Below, in pieces: positions 1 to 8,375 of a DNA stretch of 64,000 nucleotides. The stretch lies in the NCBI GenBank assembly GCA_036376915.1, contig DASUZK010000059.1:106314-170313 (forward strand), written 5' to 3'. Below the pieces are notes generated by a model. That model was not told the DNA's origin. It saw only the letters and a program-made list of their open reading frames with translations, and searched no databases. Position 1 is the first letter of the stretch. The number at the start of each line of letters is the position of its first letter. The translations under genes and the position numbers were made by a program. This DNA comes from VRUE01 sp036376915 (GTDB lineage Bacteria; Actinomycetota; Thermoleophilia; Solirubrobacterales; 70-9).

Positions 1-47
1 CGCGAGCGGTCCTGAGCGTGCTCGACCGGCTCGACGAAGCCGCTTGA
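1..47 (+). CDS. 3' end of a gene cut by the window edge
   Basis: The third forward frame reads RAVLSVLDRLDEAA and stops at TGA (45-47). The amphipathic, Asp/Leu-rich tail looks like the C-terminus of a real protein, and the other forward frames are less protein-like. Too little is present to name a family. The stretch 48-159 between it and the next gene shows no feature I can support. Confidence 0.35.
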   Translation, partial: RAVLSVLDRLDEAA

Positions 48-159
48 CTACGTCCCAGCTCTGTGGTTTCCACTGGGATGTTTTTCGACGGCTGGGACAG
101 CGAGGTGGGCGGCGTACCGCATCTCCACTCCGCAGTTACCTGATAAACGTTCTGAGCTA

Positions 160-1704
160 GTGCAGATCGCAAAGATCAGGAAAATTCGCAACTTCCGCTC
201 ATTGCGGGAAGTCGGACCACTCGAGCTCGGCGATATAACCGTGTTCGTCGGCTCCAACAACTCGGGTAAGTCCTCGATCCTGCAGGCGGTCCTCCTCCTG
301 CAGCAGGGCTTCGCGGCCAATGGGCGACAGGTGCGCTTGGGTGAATCCGAGGCTGAAATCAGCCTCCGGATGAAGGGACTGCAGGGGTTCTCGGGTTGGG
401 GAACGAATTTGCGGAGCGACGCGGGAATGATCGAGATCAAGCTCGGTCTCGAGAGCAACCTGTCGCTTACGGTTGAAACTCCCACCGACGAAACCCGGCT
501 CGTTGACCGTATTCCCGATCGGGAGCCCAACCACCTGCTCGTTCCCTTCCTGTCGCAACGCCGGCCCGAAACGTTCAACGAAGACGTTCGAGAAGAGAAC
601 GCCAACGGCGTTCATCCGGACATGCGGTTTCTTGCCGCCAAACTAACTCGGGTAGGACAGTCGGCTCATCCCGGCCACGCCGCATACGCCGAAGCATGCA
701 GGCAGATCCTCGGTGTCGTCGTGACTGCCATTCCCTCCCCGAACGGCCAGATACCGGGTGTCTTCGTCGGGTCGTCGGAAAATATCGCCCTGGCTGACAT
801 GGGGGCAGGAGTAACGCAAGTAGTCGGCCTGCTCGCCGACCTAGCGCTTGCGAGGAACAAGATCTTCGTGATAGAGGAGCCGGAGAACGATCTGCACCCC
901 GCTGCCCTTCGTGCGTTGCTTGACTTGATCGTTGAGTCCGCTCGGGAAAACCAATTTCTTGTCAGCACCCATTCAAACCTCGTCCTGCGTCACCTCGGCT
1001 CACAGCCGAAGACCCGCATCTTCCATGTCGAGGCTGACAAAGACGCAGCGTGGCCTCCCGCGACAGCCATTCGAGAAGTGGCGCCAGAGCCAGCCGCACG
1101 TAGCGAGGTACTGATCAGCCTAGGTTACGAGTTGCGGGACTTCGAGTTCTTCGATGGCTGGTTGTTCCTCGAGGAGTCTTCGGCCGAAAGCATCATTCGT
1201 GACTATTTGATCCCATGGTTCGTCCCTGACCTGGGCGGCAGGCTACGAACCGTCTCGGCTCGCGGCGTCAGTCGTGTTGCCCCGATTTTCGAGGACTTCG
1301 AGCGACTGGTCCTCTTCACGCATCTCGAGCAGCGCTACCGGAATCGGGCGTGGGTCGTAGTTGACGGTGACGAAGCTGGAACGGCCGTTATCGGGGAACT
1401 ACGCGATCGTTATTCAAGTGGCTGGATGGCGGATCGCTTCCGGGCGCTGAGCGAGAGTGCTTTCGAGCGCTATTACCCCGCGACGTTTGACGAACGGACG
1501 GATGCGGTGCTTGGCGAGACGGACAAGCGCCGCCGGCGCGAGCTGAAGTTGGAGCTACTCAAGGATGTACTTGCATGGATAGAACACGCGCCTGACGTGG
1601 CAAAGGCAGAATTCGAGCACTCCGCAGCGGAGATCATCGCAATCTTGCGAGAGATCGAGACGGTGCTCAACTCAGCTCACACCGCCGATTCTGTCACCGC
1701 CTGA
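160..1704 (+). CDS. AAA-family ATPase, OLD/RecF-like, 514 aa
   Basis: The protein opens with the strand-loop pattern of OLD/RecF-type ABC-like ATPases (KIRNFRSL at about residue 9) followed by a Walker A loop GSNNSGKSS at about residues 31-39. A Walker B/D-loop region, FVIEEPENDLHPAALRALL, lies near residues 236-254, and STHS follows as the switch histidine. The C-terminal third (VVDGDEAGT and nearby acids) resembles a TOPRIM-like or degenerate nuclease region as in OLD proteins. Such proteins act in DNA repair or phage defence; the partner here is unknown. The start is GTG at 160; no strong ribosome-binding site is seen. Its end overlaps the convergent HxlR gene by 28 bp. Confidence 0.75.
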   Translation: MQIAKIRKIRNFRSLREVGPLELGDITVFVGSNNSGKSSILQAVLLLQQGFAANGRQVRLGESEAEISLRMKGLQGFSGWGTNLRSDAGMIEIKLGLESNLSLTVETPTDETRLVDRIPDREPNHLLVPFLSQRRPETFNEDVREENANGVHPDMRFLAAKLTRVGQSAHPGHAAYAEACRQILGVVVTAIPSPNGQIPGVFVGSSENIALADMGAGVTQVVGLLADLALARNKIFVIEEPENDLHPAALRALLDLIVESARENQFLVSTHSNLVLRHLGSQPKTRIFHVEADKDAAWPPATAIREVAPEPAARSEVLISLGYELRDFEFFDGWLFLEESSAESIIRDYLIPWFVPDLGGRLRTVSARGVSRVAPIFEDFERLVLFTHLEQRYRNRAWVVVDGDEAGTAVIGELRDRYSSGWMADRFRALSESAFERYYPATFDERTDAVLGETDKRRRRELKLELLKDVLAWIEHAPDVAKAEFEHSAAEIIAILREIETVLNSAHTADSVTA

Positions 1705-2384
1705 GTCGCCGCGACTCCCGCGCACGCACACGGCTCCGGCATCGGGAAGAGGCGGAGAAAGCGCTTGACTGGCTGCTTGGGGCCCTCGATCTCGAACGCG
1801 CCGGAGATTAGGGCCTCGTCGAGGGGGAGCTGGCCGGTGAGGACCGCGGCGAGAGTGGAGGCGTCCGGGACGGCGATCGTGGCCTCCGGGTCCTCGGCTG
1901 GGCCCCGGGCCAGGTCGAGCTCTTCTCCGGCGACGCCGACGCGGAAGCTCTCCTCGCCGATCCGCAGCCCATAGGCCGCCTCCAGGCCGGCGGCCGCCCC
2001 GGGGTCGAAGAGGGAGCGCAGGGCCAGCACTATCGAGTCCGGGCCGATCTCCTGTGAGTCCGGCGGGATCGGCGAGCGCGCCCCCCAGGTGCCCAGCTCG
2101 GTCACGATCGGCTCCAGCTCGCGGCCCCACTCGGTCAGCTCGTAGACGGTCGAGCCGTACGGTGGGGGAAGCTTTCGCTTGCGCACGACCGCCGCCTGCT
2201 CGAGGTCGCGAAGGCGCTCTGCCAGGATGTTGGGGCTGGCGTGCGGCAGGCCGGTACGCAGGTCCGTGAAGCGCTTCGGGCCGAGCAGGAGCTCGCGTAC
2301 GACCAGCAGCGACCAGCGCTCTCCGACGACGTCCAGGGCGTGAGCGAAGCGGCAAGCCTCGCCGTATGTGCGCTTGCCGGCCAT
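1677..2384 (-). CDS. HxlR-family transcriptional regulator with C-terminal SCP2-like domain
   Basis: Residues 1-100 are a winged helix-turn-helix of the HxlR type: RFAHALDVVGERWSLLVVRE is the family signature, followed by the recognition helix region SPNILAERLRDLE. The C-terminal half (about 120-235) resembles a small SCP2/sterol-carrier-like ligand pocket, a known extension of actinobacterial HxlR proteins. ATG at 2384 is preferred over TTG at 2390. It is divergent from a DHA2 efflux pump with 109 bp between start codons, so the likely job is ligand-responsive control of that pump and of itself. The ligand cannot be read from the sequence. Confidence 0.85.
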   Translation of the reverse strand: MAGKRTYGEACRFAHALDVVGERWSLLVVRELLLGPKRFTDLRTGLPHASPNILAERLRDLEQAAVVRKRKLPPPYGSTVYELTEWGRELEPIVTELGTWGARSPIPPDSQEIGPDSIVLALRSLFDPGAAAGLEAAYGLRIGEESFRVGVAGEELDLARGPAEDPEATIAVPDASTLAAVLTGQLPLDEALISGAFEIEGPKQPVKRFLRLFPMPEPCACAGVAATQAVTESAV

Positions 2385-2390
2385 GGTCAA

Positions 2391-2493
2391 ATGTTAAGCG
2401 CAGTGATACAAAATTGCAACTGGGTAGTTGTTTTTCTGAACTATTTGCTAGGGTGCGGCAAGCCGAGCAAGCGACGACGAAGGAGGTCGAGCG
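2391..2493. promoter_or_regulatory. Divergent promoter region with candidate HxlR operator
   Basis: This intergenic stretch is much AT-richer than its surroundings. It contains the inverted repeat CAACT-GGGT-AGTTG at 2417-2430. On the minus strand TTGCAA, a 17-nt gap and TAACAT form a promoter whose start would fall almost on the HxlR ATG, and the repeat overlaps its -35 box. On the plus strand an AGGAGG ribosome-binding site precedes the pump gene by 7-8 nt. Autorepression plus pump control is inferred from the geometry. Confidence 0.5.
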
Positions 2494-4002
2494 ATGACCG
2501 CCGAGACCGCAAGCAGCACGCCAATCGAGGGGGTCGACGACCGCAAGCGCTGGCTCGCGCTCTACGTCCTCTGCGCGGGGATGCTGATGATCGTCCTCGA
2601 CGTGACGATCGTCAACGTCGCCCTGCCGACGATCCAGGACAGTCTCGGCTTCTCCCAGAGCGGCCTCGCCTGGGTGGTCAACGCCTACCTGATCCCCTTC
2701 GGCGGCCTGCTGCTGCTGGCCGGACGGCTCGGCGACCTGCTCGGGCAGCGGCGCATGTTCTTGATCGGCCTCGGCGTCTTCACCGCCGCCTCGCTGCTGT
2801 GCGCCGTTGCGGAGAGCCAGGCGATGTTGATCGGCGGCCGCTTCTTCGCCGGCGTCGGCGGCGCGATCGCCTCGGCCGTGATCCTCGGCATGATCGTGAC
2901 CCTGTTCCCCGAGCCGCGCGAGCAAGCGAAAGCGATCGGCGTCTACGGCTTCGTCGCCTCGGCCGGCGGCTCGATCGGGCTGCTCCTCGGCGGCGCCCTG
3001 ACCCAGGCGATCAGCTGGCACTGGATCTTCATCATCAACCTGCCGATCGGGATCGCCACCGCCTACGGCGCCCTGCGCCTGGTCGAGGGGAAGCCCGGGA
3101 TCGGCTTCAAGGCCGGCGCCGACATCCCCGGCGCGGCGCTGATCACCAGCTCGCTGATGCTCGGCGTCTACACCATCCTCGGCATCAGCGAGCACGGCTG
3201 GGGCTCGGCCCAGACCCTCGCGCTGAGCGCGATCTCATTCGTCCTCGGCGCCGCCTTCATCGCCCGCCAGGCGCGGATCGAGAACCCGCTGATGCCGCTG
3301 CGACTCTTCCGCTCGCGCAACGTCGCCGGCGCCAACACGATCCAGGCGCTGCTGGTCGCCGGCATGTTCGGCATGTTCTTCCTCGGTGCCCTCTACCTGC
3401 AGCGGATCCTCGGCTACGACGCGCTCGAGGTCGGCCTCGCCTTCCTGCCGGCGACGATCGTGATGGGCACGCTCTCGCTCGGCTTCTCGGAAAAGCTGAT
3501 CATGCGCTTCGGCCCGAAGACGACCCTGATCCCCGGCGTGATCATCGTCGGCGCCGGGCTGCTGCTCTTCGCCCGCACGCCGGTCGACGGCGACTACCTC
3601 GGTGACCTCCTGGCCCCGATGCTGCTGGTCGGCCTCGGCGTCGGCACCGCCTTTCCCTCGCTGATGACGCTGGCGATGTCCGGCGCGACGCAGGAGGACT
3701 CGGGCCTCGCCTCCGGCCTGGTCAACACCAGCATGCAGGTGGGCGGCGCGATCGGCCTGGCCGTGCTGGCGACGCTGGCGACCGAGCGCACCGACAGCCA
3801 GCTCGCCGAGGGCGCCGGGCAGCTTGCGGCGCTCAACTCCGGCTACCACCTCGCCTACGTCGTCGGCGCGATCCTGGTCGCGATCGCCACCGTGATCGCG
3901 GTGACGGTGCTGAAGCCGGCGCCGATGCCCTCGCCGGAGGAGATGGCGGCGATGCAGCCCGAGCTCCCGGACGAGCGCGAGCCCGCCTACTCCGAGGCCT
4001 GA
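2494..4002 (+). CDS. MFS drug efflux transporter, DHA2 family, 502 aa
   Basis: A DHA2 (EmrB/QacA-type) multidrug:proton antiporter of the usual length with about 14 membrane segments. The first helix carries the DHA2 motif LDVTIVNVALPTIQ (about residues 31-44), and the loop after helix 2 has the MFS motif A region LAGRLGDLLGQRRMF. Helix 5 contains the glycine-rich antiporter motif. AGGAGG lies just upstream of the ATG. The gene is divergent from an HxlR regulator that probably controls it. The C-terminus overlaps the convergent sigma-factor gene by 16 bp. Substrate unknown. Confidence 0.92.
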   Translation: MTAETASSTPIEGVDDRKRWLALYVLCAGMLMIVLDVTIVNVALPTIQDSLGFSQSGLAWVVNAYLIPFGGLLLLAGRLGDLLGQRRMFLIGLGVFTAASLLCAVAESQAMLIGGRFFAGVGGAIASAVILGMIVTLFPEPREQAKAIGVYGFVASAGGSIGLLLGGALTQAISWHWIFIINLPIGIATAYGALRLVEGKPGIGFKAGADIPGAALITSSLMLGVYTILGISEHGWGSAQTLALSAISFVLGAAFIARQARIENPLMPLRLFRSRNVAGANTIQALLVAGMFGMFFLGALYLQRILGYDALEVGLAFLPATIVMGTLSLGFSEKLIMRFGPKTTLIPGVIIVGAGLLLFARTPVDGDYLGDLLAPMLLVGLGVGTAFPSLMTLAMSGATQEDSGLASGLVNTSMQVGGAIGLAVLATLATERTDSQLAEGAGQLAALNSGYHLAYVVGAILVAIATVIAVTVLKPAPMPSPEEMAAMQPELPDEREPAYSEA

Positions 4003-5228
4003 GCCAGGCGACGCTCGATCAAGCGGCGCTCGACCGGGTTGGCGGTCAGCTCGAGCGCCAGCCGGTAGGACTCCGCCGCCTCGCCGAGCCGGCCGAGCCG
4101 GCGCAGCAGGTCGGCGCGGGCGGCGTGCAGCGGCTGGTAGCCGTCGAGGCCCTCGATCGCCTCGACCAGCTCCAGGCCCCGCTCCGGCCCCTCGCTCATC
4201 GCCACGGCGACGGCGCGGTTGAGCTCGATCACGGGGCTCGGGGCCACCTCCATGTGCCAGGCGTAGAGGCGGGCGATCAGCGCCCAGTTTGTCTCCTCCG
4301 CGCCGGCGGCTTCGCCGTGCACCGCCGCGATCCGGGCCTGGATCGTGTACGGGCCGCCGGGCCCGGCCGCTCCCGCCTCGCGTGAGAGCCCCGTGCCCTC
4401 GGCGATCCGCTCGCGGTTCCAGAGCGAGCGATCCTGGTCCTCGAGCAGGACCGCTTCGCCCTGCTCGTCGACCCGTGCCTCCCGTCGCGCGTCGGTGAGC
4501 AGCATCAGCGCCAGCAGGCCCCGCGCCTCGGGCTCGCGCGGCAGCATCGTGACCAGGACGCGGCCGAGGCGGATCGCCTCCTCGCTCAGCTCGACCCGGA
4601 CCAGCTCCTCGCTGCTCGAAGCCAGGTAGCCCTCGTTGAAGATCAGGTAGAGGGTCGCCAGCACCGCCGGCAGGCGCTCCGGCATCTGCTCGGTCCCTGG
4701 CACCTCGTAGGGGATCTCGTTGGCGGCGATCTTGCGCTTGGCGCGGACCAGCCGCTGCGCCATCGCGCCCTCGCCGGCGAGGAAGGCGCGGGCGATCTCG
4801 GCCGTGGTGAGGCCGCCGAGGCTGCGCAGGGTGAGCGCGACCCGCGCCTCGATCGCCAGGGAGGGGTGGCAGCAGGTGAAGATCAGGCGCAGGCGGTCGT
4901 CCTCGATCTCCCCGGCACGCTCGCCGGGGCCCGGCTCGGGCTCGGCGTGGAGCGCTTCCAGCCGGCCCAGCGCCGCCACCTTGTCGCGCAGGACGCCGGC
5001 CCGGCGCAGGCGGTCGATCGCTCGGTTGCGCGCGACCTGCGTGATCCAGGCGCCCGGGTTGTCAGGGACCCCCTCCGCCGGCCAGCGCTCGAGGGCGACG
5101 AGGAAGGCCTCCTGCACGACCTCTTCAGCGAGGTCGAAGTCGCCGGTGACGCGGATCAGCGTCGCGACCGCGCGCCCCGACTCGTGCCGGAAGGTGCGGT
5201 CGACGACGCTGTCGCGGGCCGCGGCTAC
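3987..5228 (-). CDS. ECF42-like RNA polymerase sigma factor with helical C-terminal extension
   Basis: Sigma region 2 (GDFDLAEEVVQEAFLVALERWP and the NPGAWITQVARNRAIDRLRR region) and region 4 (SLGGLTTAEIARAFL) are clear. The long TPR/DUF6596-like C-terminal part (LNRAVAVAMSEGPERGLELV) marks the ECF42 group, known to pair with YciI/DGPF proteins, as here. The gene follows yciI directly. The first ATG/GTG/TTG in frame is GTG at 5117, but recognisable sigma-2 sequence (TFRHESGRAVATLIRV) continues in frame about 35 codons upstream, to GTA at 5228, which overlaps the yciI stop. I therefore extend the gene; the start codon is unresolved. The usual partner model, a sigma factor working with a YciI protein in a stress response, is family knowledge. 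Confidence 0.8.
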   Translation of the reverse strand, partial: VAAARDSVVDRTFRHESGRAVATLIRVTGDFDLAEEVVQEAFLVALERWPAEGVPDNPGAWITQVARNRAIDRLRRAGVLRDKVAALGRLEALHAEPEPGPGERAGEIEDDRLRLIFTCCHPSLAIEARVALTLRSLGGLTTAEIARAFLAGEGAMAQRLVRAKRKIAANEIPYEVPGTEQMPERLPAVLATLYLIFNEGYLASSSEELVRVELSEEAIRLGRVLVTMLPREPEARGLLALMLLTDARREARVDEQGEAVLLEDQDRSLWNRERIAEGTGLSREAGAAGPGGPYTIQARIAAVHGEAAGAEETNWALIARLYAWHMEVAPSPVIELNRAVAVAMSEGPERGLELVEAIEGLDGYQPLHAARADLLRRLGRLGEAAESYRLALELTANPVERRLIERRLAQASE

Positions 5229-5602
5229 GAGCGCTCCGCCTTTTCCAGCAGTTCCTTGCCGTCCTTGACCATCGGCCGGATTTCGACGTGGCCGCTCTTC
5301 AGCGGGACCTTCTTCGCCCAGGCCAGGGCGTCGTCGAGGCTCTCCACCTCGATCATCCAGAAGCCCGCCAGCTGCTCCTTGGTCTCGGCGAAAGGGCCGT
5401 CGGTCACGAGCGGCTCGCCCTCGCCGTAGTGCACGGTGGTGCCGGTGGCGCGCTCCTGCAGGCCGGCGCCGGTGACCATGGCACCGGCCTCGGTCAGCTC
5501 GGCGTTGAACTGCCCCATCTCGGAGAGGTTCCGCTTCACCTCCTCGGGGGTGACGTCCTCCCAGCTGCGCTCCTCGCTGATCAGGGCAAGCATGAATTGC
5601 AT
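5225..5602 (-). CDS. YciI-family (DGPF) protein, 125 aa
   Basis: A small ferredoxin-like-fold YciI protein with the DGPF signature (TDGPFAETKEQLAGFW, about residues 67-82) and the initial MQFMLALISEE strand. These proteins form dimers with a conserved His/Asp pocket of unproven catalytic function. AGGAGG precedes the ATG by 6 nt. The stop codon is shared with the start of the following ECF42-type sigma gene, so the two are surely co-transcribed and probably translationally coupled. A second YciI gene lies at 27298-27726 without a sigma partner. Confidence 0.9.
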   Translation of the reverse strand: MQFMLALISEERSWEDVTPEEVKRNLSEMGQFNAELTEAGAMVTGAGLQERATGTTVHYGEGEPLVTDGPFAETKEQLAGFWMIEVESLDDALAWAKKVPLKSGHVEIRPMVKDGKELLEKAERS

Positions 5603-5688
5603 CGCGATCCTCCTGTCTCGTGAGCGACGCCGGTCGCCGCTCTCACCCTAACGACGAACCGGAACCGCTCAGATCGACACCCTCATCC

Positions 5689-5737
5689 GCTGACTTCTCC
5701 TTTCCCTGTGTATATGCACGGGAAAAGGCGAAGTCAG
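5689..5737. terminator. Long hairpin downstream of the alpha/beta hydrolase gene
   Basis: The arms GCTGACTTC and GAAGTCAGC close a stem of about 21 bp with two imperfections and a short AT-rich loop. It starts just past the hydrolase stop and precedes the yciI operon. No U-tract follows on either strand, as in many actinobacterial terminators. Confidence 0.55.
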
Positions 5738-6603
5738 CGAGTTCTAGGAGGGAGGGCGGCGGCGATCTGGGGCGGGTCTTCGATCTGGGGGTAGTGACCG
5801 AGCTCGGAGAGCTCGGTCACAGGGACGGCGGGGCGGAGCTCGCGCATCGCCGCCAGCACTTCGGTCGTCGCCACCCGGTCGAGCAGGCCCCAGGCGAGGC
5901 TGAGGTCGCCGGGCCACTCGCGAATCGCGCCGTGCCAGCGGCCGGCGTGCTCTTCGCGCTGGTCCATGTAGGAGATCAGGCGGTGGCCGAGGGTGCGGCC
6001 GCCGTTGTGGCAGAGCAGCGACCACTGGTCGGCCGCCTCCTCCTCTTCGAGCGGGTGGGCCGCGGAGAAGACCGAGCCGAACTGCTGGCGGAAGACGCGC
6101 TCGCTGGAGAGCCGCGCGAAGAGCGGGCCGAAGCGGCTGCGCAGGATCCGCTGGCCGAGGATCGGGCTCGCCCGTTCCAGCACCATGCTGCCGTTGAAGA
6201 GCAGGATGCCGGCGACGTCCATCTCCAGCTTCCCTTCCAGGTCGCGGGCCATCAGCTCGTTGGCGACCGAGGTGCCCATGTCGTGGGCGGCGAGGAAGAC
6301 CGGCCGGCCTTCGCCGTGCCGCCGCACCAGCTCCTCGGTCAGGTCCGCCTGCCAGAAGAGGCTGTAGTCGTGCGAGGTCGGCTTCTCGGAGAGGCCGAAG
6401 CCGAGGAAGTCGAAGGCGAGCACGTTGCGGCCGGGCAGCTCCGCGAGGAGCAGCCGCCAGTCGTAGGAGCTGGAGGGGAAGCCGTGCAGGAGGACCAGCA
6501 GCGGGCCCTCGCCCTGCTGGCGAAAGACGTGGATCGCGTGGCCGCGGAACTCCTCGGCCCCGCCCCGCTCCTGCCAGCGGCGCACCCGCTCGGTCAGCGC
6601 CAT
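5734..6603 (-). CDS. Alpha/beta hydrolase, MEST-like, 289 aa
   Basis: The oxyanion-hole motif LLHGFPSSSYDWR (about 40-52), the strand NVLAFDFLGFGLSEKP and a nucleophile elbow AAHDMGTSVANEL with aspartate as the nucleophile place it with haloalkane dehalogenase/epoxide hydrolase-like enzymes. The closest resemblance I recall is the animal MEST group, which shares HGFP.SSYDW and FDFLGFG.S.KP. The histidine is probably in ELGHYPQIEDP near the C-terminus. ATG at 6603 is chosen; an upstream in-frame start would add 24 residues with no family match. It is divergent from the queuosine-salvage gene. Substrate unknown. Confidence 0.8.
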   Translation of the reverse strand: MALTERVRRWQERGGAEEFRGHAIHVFRQQGEGPLLVLLHGFPSSSYDWRLLLAELPGRNVLAFDFLGFGLSEKPTSHDYSLFWQADLTEELVRRHGEGRPVFLAAHDMGTSVANELMARDLEGKLEMDVAGILLFNGSMVLERASPILGQRILRSRFGPLFARLSSERVFRQQFGSVFSAAHPLEEEEAADQWSLLCHNGGRTLGHRLISYMDQREEHAGRWHGAIREWPGDLSLAWGLLDRVATTEVLAAMRELRPAVPVTELSELGHYPQIEDPPQIAAALPPRTR

Positions 6604-6643
6604 CTCAGCGACCCGCTCCCATGCCCGCCATGATCTCACCGCG

Positions 6644-7576
6644 ATGGCCGATGACGTTCCCAACCGGGTTCGCACCGCCTGTGCATGGGTCGCCGGGCGG
6701 TCGCGGTCGGTGAAGATAGCCGGGGACGGGATCGAGGCCTACGCCGCCGCCCTGCCGGTACCGGCCGAGCTGCCCGCGCCCGACCCCGCGACGCACCTGG
6801 TCGAGGGCGATCGCGAGGCGCGGGCCGCGTTCGTCGTCTGCCTCGACGCGATCAACTTCGGCTCGGGCTGGTGGCCGACGATCCGCAAGCGTCCCGGCCA
6901 CAGCGGCTACTTCACCATCGCGGCCGGCCTGACGGAGCGCTTCCGCGAGGAGGGCCCCTGGCCGGCTCGCGAGCTGACACGACTTGGGCCACCCGACGTC
7001 GCCGCCGCGCTCGATCAGGAGGCCGGCCATCCGCTGATGGCGCACTACGCGTCCGCGCTGCGCGACGTCGGCGAGCACGTCCTCGGCGACCATGGCGGCC
7101 GCTTCGAGGGGCTGCTCGATGCGGCCGGTGGCTCGGCTGTCGCCCTCACCGGCCTGCTGGCGGAGTGGGAGGCCTTCGCCGACGTCTCCACCTACGACGA
7201 CCGCGCCGTCCCCTTCTTCAAGCGGGCGCAGATCGCCGCCGCGGACCTCAACCGCACCGGCGTAGCCGAGCTCGGCGGCGAAGACAGACTCACCGCATTC
7301 GCCGACAACCTCGTCCCTCACGTGCTCCGACTCGATGGCGTGCTGCGATTGGACTCCGAGCTGGAGCGATCGATCGACGCCGGGGAGCTGCTCGAGCACG
7401 GCTCGCCCGAGGAGGTGGAGCTGCGCGCCTGCGCCGTGCACGCGATCGAGCTGCTCTCCGCCGCCACCGGCGGCCGCCTCTCTCCCGCTCAGATCGACGC
7501 CGCCCTCTGGAACCGCGGCGCCGAGCCCCGCTACAAGTCGGTCCCCCGACCCCGCTCGCGCAACACGGCCTATTAG
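6644..7576 (+). CDS. Queuosine 5'-phosphate N-glycosidase/hydrolase (QNG1, DUF2419 family)
   Basis: The protein matches the queuosine salvage family (DUF2419, human C9orf64/QNG1): VCLDAINFGSGWWP at about 66-79 corresponds to the family's ALNF-type substrate motif, GYFTIAAGL follows, and ACAVHAIELL and PAQIDAALWNRGAEPRYK form the conserved C-terminal part. Members release the queuine base from queuosine 5'-phosphate for reuse in tRNA. At 310 aa it has the normal family length. ATG at 6644 is 40 bp from the divergent hydrolase start. No other queuosine gene is in the window, so the bacterium may scavenge rather than make queuosine (inference). Confidence 0.8.
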   Translation: MADDVPNRVRTACAWVAGRSRSVKIAGDGIEAYAAALPVPAELPAPDPATHLVEGDREARAAFVVCLDAINFGSGWWPTIRKRPGHSGYFTIAAGLTERFREEGPWPARELTRLGPPDVAAALDQEAGHPLMAHYASALRDVGEHVLGDHGGRFEGLLDAAGGSAVALTGLLAEWEAFADVSTYDDRAVPFFKRAQIAAADLNRTGVAELGGEDRLTAFADNLVPHVLRLDGVLRLDSELERSIDAGELLEHGSPEEVELRACAVHAIELLSAATGGRLSPAQIDAALWNRGAEPRYKSVPRPRSRNTAY

Positions 7577-7577
7577 C

Positions 7578-8375
7578 TCAACCCGCCGCTTCGGCGCGCT
7601 TCAGGCCGCCGTGGGCCCAGAGGGCGAAGAGGATCGGGAGGGTGAAGGCGATCGTGAAGGCGAGCGCGACGACCACCGGTTCGCCGGAGATGAAGCCGCG
7701 GCCGGCCTCGAGCAGGGCCGTCACCGGGTTGACCGAGGCGACGGCGTGGATCCAGCCGCTGAGCAGGCTGAGCGGCACGTAGACCGGCGCCAGGAAGAGG
7801 ATGAGGAAGACCGGGAACTGCATCAGCGGCCCGCCCTGGATCGAGCGCACCCGCGTTGCCACTCCCGCCGCCCAGAGGGTTGCCGCCAGGTTGGTGAGGA
7901 CGGCAAGCCCGAAGAGCCCGAAGATGTCGACGCCGCTGCCGCCGACCTCCATCCCCGCGACCAGCGCGATCGCGGTGAGGATGGCCCAGGTGATCAGGGC
8001 GCGAGTGAGCGCGGCGAGGGCGTAGCCGGCGACGATCCCGTTGCGGTTGGCGGCGGCGAGCAGGTAGCGGTTGGCGAAGCCGATCTCGAAGTCGCGTGCC
8101 ATCGCGAAGCCGGTGAAGACGCCGCCGAACGCCGCGGACTGGAGCAGGACGAAGACGAACTGGAAGGCCGTGTAGCCGCTGGGGAAGTCGAAGCCGGGGA
8201 CGCCGGCGATCGCCGAGAGCCCGCCGGCGAAGGCGACGAAGAAGAAGAGCGGGAAGACGACCGCCGGGACGAGGAAGGCCGGGTTGCTGAGGAAGTTGTG
8301 GACGCTGCGCCAGGCGACCGCGAGGGCGACGTCGCGGAAGCGGGCGGGCCGGGGGGCCCTGGCGGCGGCGCTCAC
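7578..8375 (-). CDS. ABC-2 type transporter permease, 265 aa
   Basis: The second of two ABC-2 (DrrB-like) permeases in a three-gene exporter operon. About six membrane segments are visible, with a cytoplasmic N-terminal helix (RFRDVALAVAWRSVHNFL) and the typical periplasmic turn after the first helix (GFDFPSGYTAFQFVF). Its ATG overlaps the stop of the upstream permease by 4 bp (8372-8375), which implies coupling. It would pair with the upstream permease to form the membrane channel. Confidence 0.88.
   Translation of the reverse strand: MSAAARAPRPARFRDVALAVAWRSVHNFLSNPAFLVPAVVFPLFFFVAFAGGLSAIAGVPGFDFPSGYTAFQFVFVLLQSAAFGGVFTGFAMARDFEIGFANRYLLAAANRNGIVAGYALAALTRALITWAILTAIALVAGMEVGGSGVDIFGLFGLAVLTNLAATLWAAGVATRVRSIQGGPLMQFPVFLILFLAPVYVPLSLLSGWIHAVASVNPVTALLEAGRGFISGEPVVVALAFTIAFTLPILFALWAHGGLKRAEAAG

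Noticed and set aside
1672..3195. A 507-residue minus-strand open frame across the HxlR and MFS genes
   Set aside because: It is a shadow frame, rich in Arg/Asp/Gly/Gln repeats without any fold, opposite two well-supported genes; high GC keeps such frames open.
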